64,000 bases of DNA from Closterium sp. NIES-65 (taxonomy: Eukaryota > Streptophyta > Zygnematophyceae > Desmidiales > Closteriaceae), in the NCBI GenBank assembly GCA_948144175.1, contig CANXME010002675.1, forward strand, positions 62,001 to 126,000. Direction: 5' to 3'. The translations under genes and the position numbers were made by a program. Below the pieces are notes generated by a model. That model had not been told where the DNA came from. It worked only from the letters and a program-made list of their open reading frames with translations, and did no database searches. Positions 22,416 through 34,200 of the stretch are shown piece by piece. Every line of letters begins with the position of its first letter. Within the stretch, counting starts at the first letter, position 1.

Positions 22416-22692
22416 GCTACGGCACTTCCACCACCCCGCAGCTAAACAGGTGCAGCCGAGCAGCAGTGCAGCAGCGAAGCCGCGAAGCTGAGGGACAGGG
22501 CTGGGGGGGGGGGGGGGGGGGGGGGAGGGCTAGCAGTTCGTTGATGGTTCTAAATTCAGCGTTTCCTTCAAATTCTCCTTCAGAAACCCAAAACCTCAAG
22601 TTCTTCAAAATTCTCCTTCGTAAACCCTAAAACCCAAAGTTCTTATCGGTGACTTAAGAGAGACATTTCGCGCAAGAAAGAGGTTCTTCACC

Positions 22693-25600
22693 ATGGCCTT
22701 CGCTTCGGCAACCATCAACTTGTTAATCCCTGGTCCCGCCATGATCAATGAAGCAACCTCGCAGCATATCGGCTCACCGCAAGCACCACAGTACATAGAG
22801 TTTACACTCGACAACGGGGCCACCCACACAGTGCTCAAGGAGATACTCTCCTTCAAACCTTACGCAACACCTATTCCTCTCTTGGGAGCTGATTCAAGCT
22901 TCACCACCTACGCCAAAGGTTCATCCACTGTCCCATGCCCCGCCTTCCCATCCGGCACTGTCACTGGCATGTGCGTGCCTTCACTACGCCACAATTTAGT
23001 GGCTCAAACAGAAATTCAGGATGCGGGGTTACGCACCATCTTCTCGGAGAACGAGGACCATTGTGACATCGTTGACCCACTCACCAACAAGGTCTTGGCT
23101 CGCTTCACCCTCAATAGCAGCGGTCTTTACACGCTGCGAGTACCTATCCTACAGGTGCCAACCACCCAAGCACAGGCTGCTATCACACCATGCTCATGTC
23201 GCAGCTTCTCCAACCCGACCATCCTCTACCACCATCGGCTCGGGCACCCAAACTTCCGCACGCTCGCTGACATGGCCTCCAAGAAACTTCTTCTCGGCCT
23301 ACCAGCTTCACTTCCTCCACCACCCGACTCTTCCGCTCCCACGTGCCTTGACTGCACCAAGAGCAAGCTACGCCAACAGCCCCACCCTGCCTCACCCTCA
23401 ATCGCAGCAGCCAAGGATCAAAATTACGGTTATCGTATTATACGGTCCGTATAATACGGTCGTTTTTTACGGCCAAATATCCAAAAATACGCCGTATTTT
23501 TGATAGACTTTTAAAAAGCGTAGTTTTTCTCCTAGCAATCAATGAATTTTTTCAAACCAATTCCGTATTATACGGTGGAATTTCAATAATTCGGTCGTAA
23601 TTTTGAACCTTGGCAGCAGCCCCACTTGACCTAGTACACATGGACGTCTGGGGCCCTGCCCCTGTTGCCGCACGAGGCGAATATCGCTATTTCCTTGCAA
23701 TAGTTGATGACCACTCTCGCTACGTCTTTGTGCACCTCCTTCACACTAAGGCAAAGGCCCTTGAGGTCATCATAGCGTGGATCAATCTGGCACAGACCAC
23801 CTTTGGCCGCACGGTCAAGCGCCTCCATTCAGATGGTGGTGGTGAATTCTGCAACGACAAGCTCAAATCCTTCTGCTCCTCAAAGGGCATTCTGCAAAAC
23901 TTCACCCTTCCTGACAGCCCGCAGCAGAACGGCATCGCAAAGAGCCGCAATCTCACGCTGGCACAAATCACCTGCTGCCTCCTTAGCCACTCCCAAGCAC
24001 CACTCTCACTCTGGGGGTACGCCCTTTATCATGCCGCACTCCTCTACAACCTCTACCCCCACCCGCATCTCCCCGATACCACTCCCACCACACTCTGGCT
24101 CGGGAAAACACCCACTGCTTGCCCTCTTCGCGTCTGAAGGTGCACCGCCTATGTCCTCCTCAACCCCCAGGCTCGGCGGCGGCAAGGTGGCAAACTCGGC
24201 CCCAAGACTCAAACATGCATCTACCTTGGGCACAACGCCGACTCGCCTGACTACCTCTTCCTCAACCCCTCCAATCAACAGTTAGTCCGGAGCCGTGACG
24301 TTGTCTTTGATGAGACCCGCCCCTTCTACTCCACCTCGGGGGACGATCCCCCTTCCGGACCACCCTCTCTCGTGTGGGCTGACTTTGATGCACCTCCCGC
24401 GCTCCCGCCTGCACCAGCTGCTTCACCTCCTACCTCCCCTGCCATCGCACCCTCTCCCTCGGAGGACTCTGACCCGACCTCACCGGTGTCATCGGCAGCT
24501 GCTCCCCCATCCCCCCCTTCTCCCACTCTCCCAACCGCGCCACCAGTACCAAGCACACCAATCACATACCATCGGCGGTCGAACCCTCCGGCCCCACCTC
24601 CTCCCCCTGTTCCCCCCTCCACTCAGGAACCCGCTCCCCCACAACCGCCCGAACTGATCACGTACCAGCGACGGCCGATCCCTCCGCCCAAACCCCCTAA
24701 ACCGACCCCTCCAGTGCCGCCCGCTCCACCCTCTTCTCCGGTGGCTCATGGCACTAGGTCGCATGGGGCTGCTCCTCCACTGGCACTTGCCATTTGATGC
24801 TCAGTGATCACTCCGACTCCTCCTGCTGGGGGGGATGTGCTTTTTACCCTTCTCGAAGACAGGCATGAGCTTTGTGATCTCCACGCTGTCACTCCTCAGC
24901 TCTCGCACATCTTCCCCGACATCAATGAATCACCGTCACTCAACTCCTCGGAGAATCCGACCACCCCCATCCCTCTCACCGTTCAAGAGGCTCTCTTGGG
25001 TCCCCATGCTGCCGAGTGGAGTGCTGCCATGGAAGCTGAGGGTGAAGCCTTCACTCGCAACCACTCTTTTGACGATGAAACTCTACCGCCAGAGTTAACA
25101 TCGTTGGGGGCAAGTGGCTGTTTCGAGTGAAACAGCTTCCGGATGAGGCCCAGTTTTTAAAGCGCGCTACGTGGCCAAGGGATTCACTCAGCAATACTAC
25201 TTTGACTTCTTCAAGACATTCTCTCCAACATCCAAACCTCCCACTGTTCGTACGCTCTTGGATGTAGCATCACGAGAAGACTTCGAGATCAAATCCATGG
25301 ATGCCTCATCGGCCTTCCTGCAAGGACGCCTCAAGGAGACAGTGTTCATGGACTGACCTCAAGGCTTTCCAGGAGAGTTCCCCCCCAACACAGTCTGAAA
25401 GCTGAAACGCCCTGTTTACGGGCTCAAGCAAGCCCCTCGTGAATGACACAACAAAGTGAAAAGAGTCCTTCTCTCATTGGACTTTCACCCATCGTCTGCT
25501 GACCCAACTCTCTACATCTGCCGTCACTCTGAGCCATTCTACATCTTTGTCTACGTCGATGACTTCATCCTCGCTGCCAAGGACCCGGCCCAGATGACCT

Positions 25601-26523
25601 CTGTCCAAGCAGCCCTGAGCAAGACCCTCCTAATGAAAGACCTCGGTGACCTCAAGCACTACATGGGGATGGAGATTACTCGCGATCGCCAGGCTCGCAC
25701 CATCTTACTCTCCCAGGAGTTCTACATCAATAATGTGCTCAAGCGCTTTGGAATGGAGCTGTGCACACCTATGGCCACCCCATTGCCGCTGCAACACCTC
25801 CTCACCGCTCCAGCTGCACCCACACCAGAGGCATGCACTGAGCCATACCCAGAACAAGTTGGGTCCCTCATGTACGCCATGATGTGTACCCGGCCTGACC
25901 TGGCATACCCTGTCAATGTCCTCTCTCGGTATGTGGCTCCTGGATGCTTCACTGACCTCCATTGGAAAGCGGCAAAGCGGGTGCTGTGTTATCTGCAGGG
26001 CACCAAGTCTCATATCCTCACCTTTGGTGGGCTTTCTCCTCCTCGCCTAGAAGATTACACAGACTCCTCCTGGGCTGATGACCAGACCGATCGACGCTTC
26101 TCCCAAGGCTACTCTTTCACCCTTGGGAGTGGAATTGTCAGGTGGCGCTCCACTCGGTCGTCAACAGCCTCCCTCTCCTACAGTGAGGCCGAGCTCTACG
26201 CTGGCACCATGGCTGCTCAGGAGGCCTGCTGGCTCACTTTCCTACTCCAGGATCTTGGCTACCCTCAGCCCACTCCCACGCTCTGGTGTGACAACAAGAG
26301 TACCATCCACCTGTCCCAGGATCCCGTGTATCACACTCGCACCAAGCACATCGAACTTCGGCACTTCTTCATCCGTGACCTTGTCCAGCGGGAGTAGCTC
26401 AGTGTGGAGTATGTGGCTTCTGACTGCAACTTGGTTGATCTGTTCACCAAGCCCTTTGGGAAGGTTCCTCACCATCGCCTCCTAGGCACCATGGGGCTCT
26501 GCGCTCCTCCTTCTCTGCCATGA
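22693..26523 (+). pseudogene. copia copy A pol (protease, integrase, RT, RNase H), broken
   Basis: The first frame starts at 22693 and has a protease motif LDNGATHTVL and a GAG-pre-integrase domain (HHRLGHPNF). A MITE then interrupts it at 23412-23612. The integrase resumes at 23613 (DLVHMDVWGP, with HSDGGGEF and an AKSR in the place of the usual AER/AEN motif), then frameshifts near 24137. After a Pro-rich linker come RT segments at 24804-25130, 25171-25356 and 25456 onward, with the catalytic IFVYVDDFIL near 25540. RNase H ends the frame (WADDQTDRRFSQGYSF, then EAELYAGTMAAQEA, ending near 26523). TGA codons at 25354 and elsewhere, and TAG near 26395, show it cannot make a full polyprotein. 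Confidence 0.88.
23412..23612. mobile_element. hAT-type MITE (CAAGG family) in copia copy A integrase
   Basis: 201 bp with terminal inverted repeats CAAGGATCAAAATTACG and CGTAATTTTGAACCTTG. The 8-bp target duplication GCAGCAGC lies at 23404-23411 and 23613-23620. The interior is AT-rich with several ATACGG/CCGTAT motifs. A second copy in the opposite orientation is at 55477-55699. The 8-bp duplication is typical of hAT elements. Confidence 0.93.
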
Positions 26524-26547
26524 GTTCGATTGACGACTATGGTGGGG

Positions 26548-26835
26548 TGTTAATGTTTAGCTCTCAATCTCACATTTGTACTTGTACTTTTTATATCCTA
26601 GTTTAGTGTAGTCTGCACTTTGTGTTCGGTTGGGTGTACACCCACATCCAAACCAAACCCAAATGCGATCTCCAAGCAATCTCCAACCCACCAATTGGAG
26701 ATTGCCTTGGGATTACCTCCAATTCCCCAGGATTGTCCCCGATTCTCTCCCCACCCTTACCATGCCCATTTCCAATGTACTTAAAGAGCCTTGAACTCAT
26801 TATTAATGCATGGATTCTAAGCTCAAATACTGACA
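26548..26835 (+). repeat. 3' LTR of copia copy A (288 bp)
   Basis: Partner of the LTR at 21583. A few substitutions and a 6-bp length difference indicate some age since insertion. Confidence 0.95.
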
Positions 26836-27754
26836 GAGAGGTTGGTGAATTGTGGATGGAGCTTCAGCTGACCGCTGTGATATCCATGGCTGTTCTTTAA
26901 AAGAGCGCTTGCTGCTTGAAAAGGAGTTAGCGCTCTGTGCATTATGCTCTATCAATCCGTCCCCCCTCCACCTCCCTCCCCTTTGCAATCCCTGCTGCCG
27001 CCTCACAACCTTGCCCTCTCACTTCTTCCTCCTTGCCCTCTCTCACTCCTTCCACACACTTGTTCCTCCTTCCCGTTTCACCTATCTTCCTCCCAATTCC
27101 CTCCTTTTCCCCTTTCCATCAATCACTCCCAACCCCCGCCTCCAACCCCCCCAAATCCCCGCACCTCGTTGGAACAGCAGAGAGATTTCCCCAGGTGACC
27201 CCTGCACTGCTTGCCGCAGCTGTGCGATCTCCTGGCAGAGGAGGGGGAGGGGAGCATACGTGCAGGAGGAGGGGTGGGTGGGGGGACGTCTGCTTTGGGA
27301 CAATGAGTGTCCCGTGTGGTGTGCTGTGGTGTGCTGTGGTGAGGTCTGGGCTGTGAGGTGCCAGGGTGAATGGCAGAGGGGGCAGAGGCAAAGGCAGAGA
27401 CATGTAATGGGGGGAGAGGCAGGCTGGGGAACGGGATGCCTGATAGCATGGTTGCGGAACGGGGTGAGGGACGAGGTGGGGAGCAGATGGGGACATTGGG
27501 CAAACGCAGGTATGGAAGGCACGTGCGGGAACACCCGCTTGTGGTGAGTGTGAGGGCGGGCGGGCATGGGGAGAGGCAGGGATGGCCAGGCAGGCAGGCA
27601 GGGAGGCATGGGGAGCCCACCTGGGTGTCAGCAACGTGTGGGGGCGCAGTGAAAGGCGTCGGGGGGAATGAGTGTGGCTGCAGCTGATATGACGAACGGT
27701 TGGTAGAGGCTGGAGGGGCTGAGGAGTGTGGACTGCGGGAGGACGGAGAAGAAG

Positions 27755-28052
27755 GGGAGGAGGAGGAGGAGGAGGAGGAGGAGGAGGAGGAGGAGGAGGA
27801 GGAGGAGGAGGAGGAGGAGGAGGAGGAGGGGGAGGAGGAGGAGGAGGAGGAGGAGGAGGAGGAGGAGGAGGAGGAGGAGGAGGAGGAGGAGGAGTAGGAG
27901 GAGGAGGAGGAGGAGGAGGAGGAGGAGGAGGAGGAGGAGGAGGAGGAGGAGGAGGAGGAGGAGGGGGAGGAGTAGGAGGAGGAGGAGGAGGAGGAGGAGG
28001 AGGAGGAGGAGGAGGAGGAGGAGGAGGAGGAGGAGGAGGAGGAGGAAGAAGA
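27755..28052. repeat. (GGA)n trinucleotide array
   Basis: Almost pure GAG/GGA triplets over about 300 bp with rare GGGG and GTA interruptions. Poly-Glu, poly-Gly, poly-Arg, poly-Ser, poly-Pro and poly-Leu frames are all translations of it. Confidence 0.97.
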
Positions 28053-28934
28053 GATGGTGGAGGAGGAAGAGGAGCGGGGTGGGGGAGTGGAAGGCTGGTG
28101 GGCAGTGAGTGGCACACACAGTGCGGAGAGGGGCGAGGGCCAATGCGGCATGGAGGTGTTAGGAGTGCTGTCAACAGCTAGGGGCAGTGTGTGCTGGTGG
28201 TGCGCTAGCGAGAGGGCACGGAGGCAAGCACCTGTGGCAGGGACCGACGGTGGAAGACAAGGCAGCAAGGAGGAGGAGCGGGGACGGTATGAGAGCTGGG
28301 GGTATGGATGAATGCGTGTGTATGAATGGCGCATTTGAGTGAAAGATAAGGGGACACCGAGATGGAAGGGGAGAGAGGAGAACGGAAGTGGTGAGAGAGG
28401 GGAGGCTGAGGAGCTGTGTCTGACGCCACAAACAAACACCACACCACACCGCACTGCACCGCACCACACTGTACCACACCACCACGCGGAGCGGGGAGGG
28501 CGTGGGTGGTCTCACGGTCTCTCACCACACCACACCTTCCAGGAGGAACAGCTGGGCGCACGTCCCTTCCGCCCACACCACCCCCCCATCCGCCTTGCTC
28601 CCATCCTCGCGCCCGCCTTGCTCCTCCTGCGCTCTGCTCCCCCTTCCTCCTTGCTCCCCGCCAACCCTCTGCTTCTGCTTCCCCACCCGTCCACCTTTCC
28701 CTTTCCGCCTCCCCCCTTCCGCTGCCCCCCAGCTTGCCCCCAGCGCAACCAGCTCCCCCTGTAGCCTGCTGTTGGGGGGTGGAGGGGCGAAGGGGGAGTC
28801 GGAAACGGAAGAGTGAGGGAAGACGAGGGAAGGAAGGCGAGAAAGGGTGGTAGGTGACAGTGGGGATGCGCGTGAATGGGGACACGTGGTGGGTTGAGGG
28901 CGAAGAGGCACGGATTGGTGGGGATGGGGTAGGT

Positions 28935-29085
28935 TCGCGGAGTGGCAGAGAGGCGGAGTGGCAGAGAGGCGGAGTGGCAGAGAGGCGGAGGGGCGGAGAG
29001 GCAGAAAGGCGGAGAGGCAGAGAGGCGGAGAGGCAGAGAGGCGGAGAGGCGGAGAGGCGGAGTGGGCGAGAGGGCGAGAGGGCGA
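28935..29085. repeat. GGCGGAGAGGCAGAGA-type tandem repeat
   Basis: Alternating 8-bp units (GAGGCGGA / GAGGCAGA / GTGGCAGA). No coding support. Confidence 0.9.
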
Positions 29086-30602
29086 GAAGGGATGCACAGC
29101 GCATGCGAATGGGAGGGGATGGTACAGAAGGAAGCTTGTGAGGGGTTGAAAGACCTTGAGGACAATCAAAGGAGGGTGAGGGGTGTAAGGAACAAGGTGC
29201 ATTGTAATTCTGGTGTATAGTACGATGTTGTATTTCTCGGCCGCATAAAACGGTTCAAAACGCCTATATGTTGCCTATACCAAGGTAGGTGGAGGCGGGT
29301 GGAAGGGGAGGAGAGGAATAACAGGGGGACATTGAATGGGCGGGTGGGGGACGGGGGAGGGGAATATATGCGAACCAGTGGCGCTGGAATAGGGGGGCGG
29401 AGGGTTGCAGGCGCGCGAGTAGGCACGCGAGGGGGCAGAGCGGAGCGGCAAGGGCGGAGCGGCTCTTACCACGGCCGTGGGTCAACACCGCCGCCACCAT
29501 CCATCGCGCCGCCGCAACGCTCCGCCATTCCGCCCGCGCTCGACTGCACGGCGGCCGTCGCACGACGACGATGCTGCGACGAGCACGGCCATCGCACAGC
29601 GTCTGCGACGCTCAGACCCGCGGCGCAAAACCCGCCACTCAAGTCAACCCGCGGGTCACCTTCATAGCCCGCGTCTGATTGGCCGGCATTCAACGCGCGG
29701 GAATGCGCGGCGGGGGGAAGGGAGCCGCGCGGGGGGAGCAGCAGGAGGTGGCAGGCGGCGGTGACGTTGAGCGAGAGGCACACCCAGGCGGAGAGGGCGG
29801 CGGGCATGTCGGCGCGGCGAGCGGACGGAGGTATCGAGGGGTGTGGTGTGAGCGAGGAGATGGGGCGGGTCGAGCATGGGTGAATGAAGGGTGATGGTGA
29901 TGGCAGCCGCGAGCACCAATTGCCATGCGATGGCTCACCAAAGCGCAAGACGGGTTGGTGTAGTTCAGTTCTAGGCTGGAGTGGCCCTGAAGAGGGCATT
30001 TCGGGATGACCCGGTGCTCGTGCGATGGAGCGTGGCACCGAGCGGTTCTGGTTTGCGCCAAGCTGACTGTAAACAAGTCTCACCTCAATATAAGCACGAC
30101 TGTAAAGAACCTAGTTGGCATACCTTTACATTTCCTAACTTTAACCCCATACCGCGTACAATACCTCTCCCGCCATTTCATCCAAGCAGTGTTTCCTTAC
30201 CACTTCGCGATACTCGCTTATGGAAAATCCCCAAGTATAAACGGTGTAGATTTATTGATGTCTCATTATACTGATCACGGCGCTTTATAGAAAATTCCCA
30301 ATAATAAACGTACCACAAAAAAAACCCGTTTCATTACAACCTGCCGGGGCATTTATATTCAGGGAGGTTTGGAGGGGGAGGCAAACGGTACCGTCATACC
30401 CCGGATATACCCCCATGGGAGGCACTAATAAAACATGATTTTTTAGGGGGTGGGCTGATAATATAGTAAAATTATAAGCGCCAACGTTTATGTTATGTCA
30501 AAAATGAAATTTGTTTTTAAATATACCAAATCGAAGCATTCTCAAAGGCGAATCCACCTGAGTCGAGAACGTTCGAAACTATGCATGTTTTGCGCATGAA
30601 TC

Positions 30603-30645
30603 GGCCAACAAGGCGTGGCATCACGCCTTCCACGCCTTGTTGGCC
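30603..30645. promoter_or_regulatory. Hairpin 1 in the transposon leader
   Basis: Perfect 16-bp arms GGCCAACAAGGCGTGG and CCACGCCTTGTTGGCC around an 11-nt loop. A regulatory or transposase-binding role is inference. Confidence 0.8.
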
Positions 30646-30733
30646 AGCCCAGGATCATCGAACGTGAACCTGGCCCATACCAGCGCACACATAATTCGCA
30701 TCACAGCGGCCCAATCATGGTTGCATGCGATCG

Positions 30734-30766
30734 TGGGCACGTCGTGGTTCAGCCACGACGTGCCCA
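30734..30766. promoter_or_regulatory. Hairpin 2 in the transposon leader
   Basis: Perfect 14-bp arms TGGGCACGTCGTGG and CCACGACGTGCCCA around a 5-nt loop (TTCAG). Confidence 0.8.
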
Positions 30767-30817
30767 TCAAACATCAAGATTCCCTGCCACAGAGGCAAGG
30801 AGCTTCCCAGCTTAGCT

Positions 30818-30862
30818 CCTCTGCGGGGAATCTGGACAGTGGCTGGACTTTCCCCGCAGAGG
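30818..30862. promoter_or_regulatory. Hairpin 3 in the transposon leader
   Basis: Perfect 13-bp arms CCTCTGCGGGGAA and TTCCCCGCAGAGG around a 19-nt spacer. It is about 90 bp before the point where the copia element was inserted. Confidence 0.8.
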
Positions 30863-31299
30863 AAGCCGGGCCACAAAACTGAAGGGGTCTCGGGCTAGGG
30901 CTTCATACGGCCCTCACTCTCAGCTTTTGATTCAGTTTTCTTCGTTCGTTTTGTAAAGAAATGAGGAATGAAATGAACTAGCAAGCAGGTGGGTACAAGT
31001 AGAAAAACCTATAAGTGTTGTACCCCATATTGTCTACCCCACTACAGCCTACACAGACTATAGCATATGAGTCTGACACACCCCCATAGGCAAAGTGGGG
31101 GAGAACAAGAGGTCACAAGACCAGTCAAGCAAAGCAAAGCAAGCTCAGGGTGGATCACAACGTCACCACACATTCCGAGCACAAGTTCAAGGCCACAAAG
31201 CCAGCTCACATGCAAGATCATATATAAAAGTAAACAAGCAAGTGCATGTATAGAAAGATCACAGTACAAACAAGGTCAAGAAGTGAGCAAGTGAGGCCA

Positions 31300-34200
31300 A
31301 GTAGGCACAAGACCTAGCATCGTACAACAGCGCTGATGATCACAAGGCGGAAGTGCCTTGGTAAAGATATCAGCATTGTTGGCCTAAGAGGCCACGTAAG
31401 CAAGGCGCAGCTCACCACGGTGCTGCAGCTCACGAGCAAGGAAGTAGCGAAGAGCAATGTGCTTCGTTCTGTGCTCCAGTCTGTGCTCCCGACACAAGGC
31501 CACCATGGCCTTGTTGTCTACGTACAGAACTGGAGGAGAACGAGGCGGCTCTCCTAGGTCAGTCAGCAGGTAGGTGAGCCATCGTAGCTCCTGTGCAGCC
31601 ATGGCCCCCGCGTAGATCTCAGCCTCACAGCTCGAGGTGAGAACAGAAGACGAGCGGGTAGAACGCCACGAAATAGAGCCGGAACCAAGGCTAAAGGTGT
31701 AACCCTGTGACGACCGCTGCGTAGCGTGGTCGTCAGCCTAAGAAGCGACTGCGTGACCATTGAGGACCACTGAACGTTGCCCACCAAGCACTAGCCCCAT
31801 GCCCGACGTACTGCACAAGTAGCGCAACACCCTCTTCGCTGCAGCCATGTGCTCTGGTCGTTGTCTCCCAGGAGCCACATAGCATGCCAAGATGCTAAGA
31901 GGGTATGCAAGGTCAGGTCTTGTGCAGGTCATCAGTTACATGAGGCAGCCAACAAGCTCTGGGTACGGGCCACTCTGCTCTACGGACTCATCTGAAGATA
32001 GTGCTGAGAGCGAGTGGCGAGTAGACATAGGAGTGGCGTGAGGCGAGGAGCACGTGAAGTCGAAGCGTTGAAGGACCTGCTGCACCATGTGTGACTGAGT
32101 CAGGGTAATGGTGCAGCGTGATCTGTCCCGGGTGATCTGCAAGCCAAGGTAGCTGCGCAGTTCACCCAGGTCTGTGCACGTGTGTCTCTTCTGCAGCTCG
32201 GACTTCACGTGGGCGAGTCCAGCAGTGTCAGCAGTGGCAAATACCAAGTCGTCGACGTACACGAGGATGTAGAACGGCGGCAAAGAGGTGTCGGTGCGCA
32301 GAAACAGCGACAGGTTGGGTGTAGAAGGAGCAAACCCAAGAGCCGCAAGTGTAGTCCTCAGTGTGTCGTGCCACTCTCGGGGTGCCTGGCGGAGACCGTA
32401 GACAGGCCGCCGGAGGCTCTACTGGGTACTAGGAGGAAACGACCCAGTGAAGCCAGGTGGGCGCCGCAGCCAGATCTCCTCGTGCAGGCTGCCCTGCAGG
32501 AAAGCTCTGCTGAAGTTAATAGAGTGAAGCTCGTAGTCGCGCTGAGCGGCTATGTGCAGCAGCACCCAAAGAGTGGTCATCTTCGGGGTGGGAGAGAAGG
32601 TCTGAAAGTAGTCAACTCCCTGCCGGTGATTGAAGCCTCAAGCCACGTAACGCGCCTTGAAGACAGGCGGAGAACCCGGCGGCCGCTTCACCCTGAAAAT
32701 CCACATGCCACTGACGATGTTCGCCCCAGGTGGGGGAACCTCGTTGACGTAGGTGCCTGTGGACTTCCAGGAAGCCATCTCTGCGTCCATGGCTGAATGC
32801 CACTGTGAGGAGTAGGGACCCTCTATCGCCTCAGCATACGATCGAGAAGTCGGGATGTCTGGTGCATCCAGGTCTCCCTCAAGGGCAATCAGCGTAGACA
32901 CGAGATGAGGCAAAGTAGCAGCAAAACACTGGAACTCCTCGTGCCTGTCCTCAAGGACGTCTGTGCTAAGAGCACACTCACCCCCGACAGACGGAGGACT
33001 GACAGACTCAGACTCAGCAACAAGACTAGCGGCGTAGTCTAGACGACAGCGCGCAGCAAAGTCGACAAGCTCAGAAAACTAAGGCAGACGCAGTAGTGGA
33101 CTCAAAGGAAGGGTCAGTGACTACAGTAGCGAGAAGACGCGTGACAGTAGGACAGGGAGCACGAAGAGAGTGAGACTCAGGGTCAGCAAGAACAGGAAGA
33201 GAGGACTCTGGAGGAGACGAAAACGAGACACGCAGAGGAGTAGTGGAAGGACGAAGTGCCATCTGATGTCTTCCCGGGACCGCAGGAGGACGCGGACGCG
33301 GAGCACGACTACTAGTGCGAGTAGCACGAATAGGCGACGCAGGACGAGACGCAGGCTCACGACGCTCAGCAAGACTTCTAGTAGGACTAGTGTAGGGAGA
33401 AAGAGCAGGCAGGGGGGAGGCGAGCTGTAACTATGACTGCGACTGGACAGGCTGTGGACACTCTAAGGGAGGAGCAGGACCAGTAGAAGGCGGGAGACCA
33501 AGAACCTGCTCAAGGAGCGGAACGAAGTACGGCCGCGGCCGCGCAGCGCCTCCAGAACCAGCAAGGACAGCACCAGCACCCCCAGCGGCAGCACCAGCAC
33601 CAGCAGCACCTCCAGCTCCAACAGCCCCAACTCCAGCACCCTCAGAAGCACCAGCGCCACCAGCACCTCCAGCGCCAACACCCCCAGCAGCTCCAGCAGC
33701 TCTAGCTCCACCAGCTATAGCATCACCAACTCCATCAGGACCGCCAGCTCCAGTACCGCCAGCAGCTCCAGCACCAGGAGTACCTCCAGGCCCAGTAGCT
33801 CCAGTACCTCCAGTACCTCCAGCAGCACCAGCAGCACCCCCAGTCCTAGCAGCTCTAGTACCGCCTGTACGAGCACCTCCAGGACCAGTGGCTCCAGTAA
33901 CTCCAGTTCCGACCCTAGGGTCAGCAGCAACAATAGCACCTCCAGCTCCAGCAGCACGGCTCCAACGCCGGGCAAACCACTCGCGCAGCTCCTATGGAGA
34001 GGGTAGCTCACGCCTTGAGGAAGCATGCGAAGGGCCCCCAAACCTAGCACCGCCAGAGGCCACACGAGCAGACCTAGCACCCCCAGGCTCCGCACCCCCA
34101 CGCTCAGCACCCCTAGGCTCCGTACCCCCAGGCTGCGCACCCCCAGGCTCAGCACCCTCAGGGTCCGCACCCCCAGGCTCAGCACCACTAGGCTCAGCAC

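Larger units (their letters stand above)
21583..26835 (+). mobile_element. Ty1/copia LTR retrotransposon, copy A (complete ends)
   Basis: LTRs at 21583-21864 and 26548-26835 both start TGTTAATGTTTAGCTC and end TTCTGACA or TACTGACA. Both are flanked by the 5-bp duplication GAGAG (21578-21582 and 26836-26840). A primer binding site TGGTGACAGAGC follows the left LTR at 21865, and a purine tract GGTGGGG precedes the right one. The domain order protease, integrase, RT, RNase H identifies Ty1/copia. A gag domain is not recognisable between 21877 and 22690. The element lies upstream of the first visible exon of the TPR gene, probably in an intron. Confidence 0.95.
26841..30388. other. Repeat-rich region with no resolved gene
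   Basis: This stretch should hold the missing 5' exons of the TPR gene if that gene is intact, but I could not recognise a TPR-coding exon. Weak minus-strand candidates are an AG-flanked segment reading EIAQLRQAVQG (about 27200-27235) and a GC-rich block with a GTAAGA donor at 29466-29471. Neither has family support. Between 29460 and 29900 the sequence is CpG-rich, as a promoter or first exon could be. From about 29990 to 30388 it becomes AT-richer with nothing recognisable. Confidence 0.4.

Noticed and set aside
27180-27240. Possible 5' TPR exon (EIAQLRQAVQG, minus strand)
   Set aside because: An acceptor-like AG is present, but there is no clear donor, no TPR signature and no phase constraint to test.
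27628-28181. Poly-Leu, poly-Gly and poly-Arg frames
   Set aside because: Reading of a GGA triplet array.
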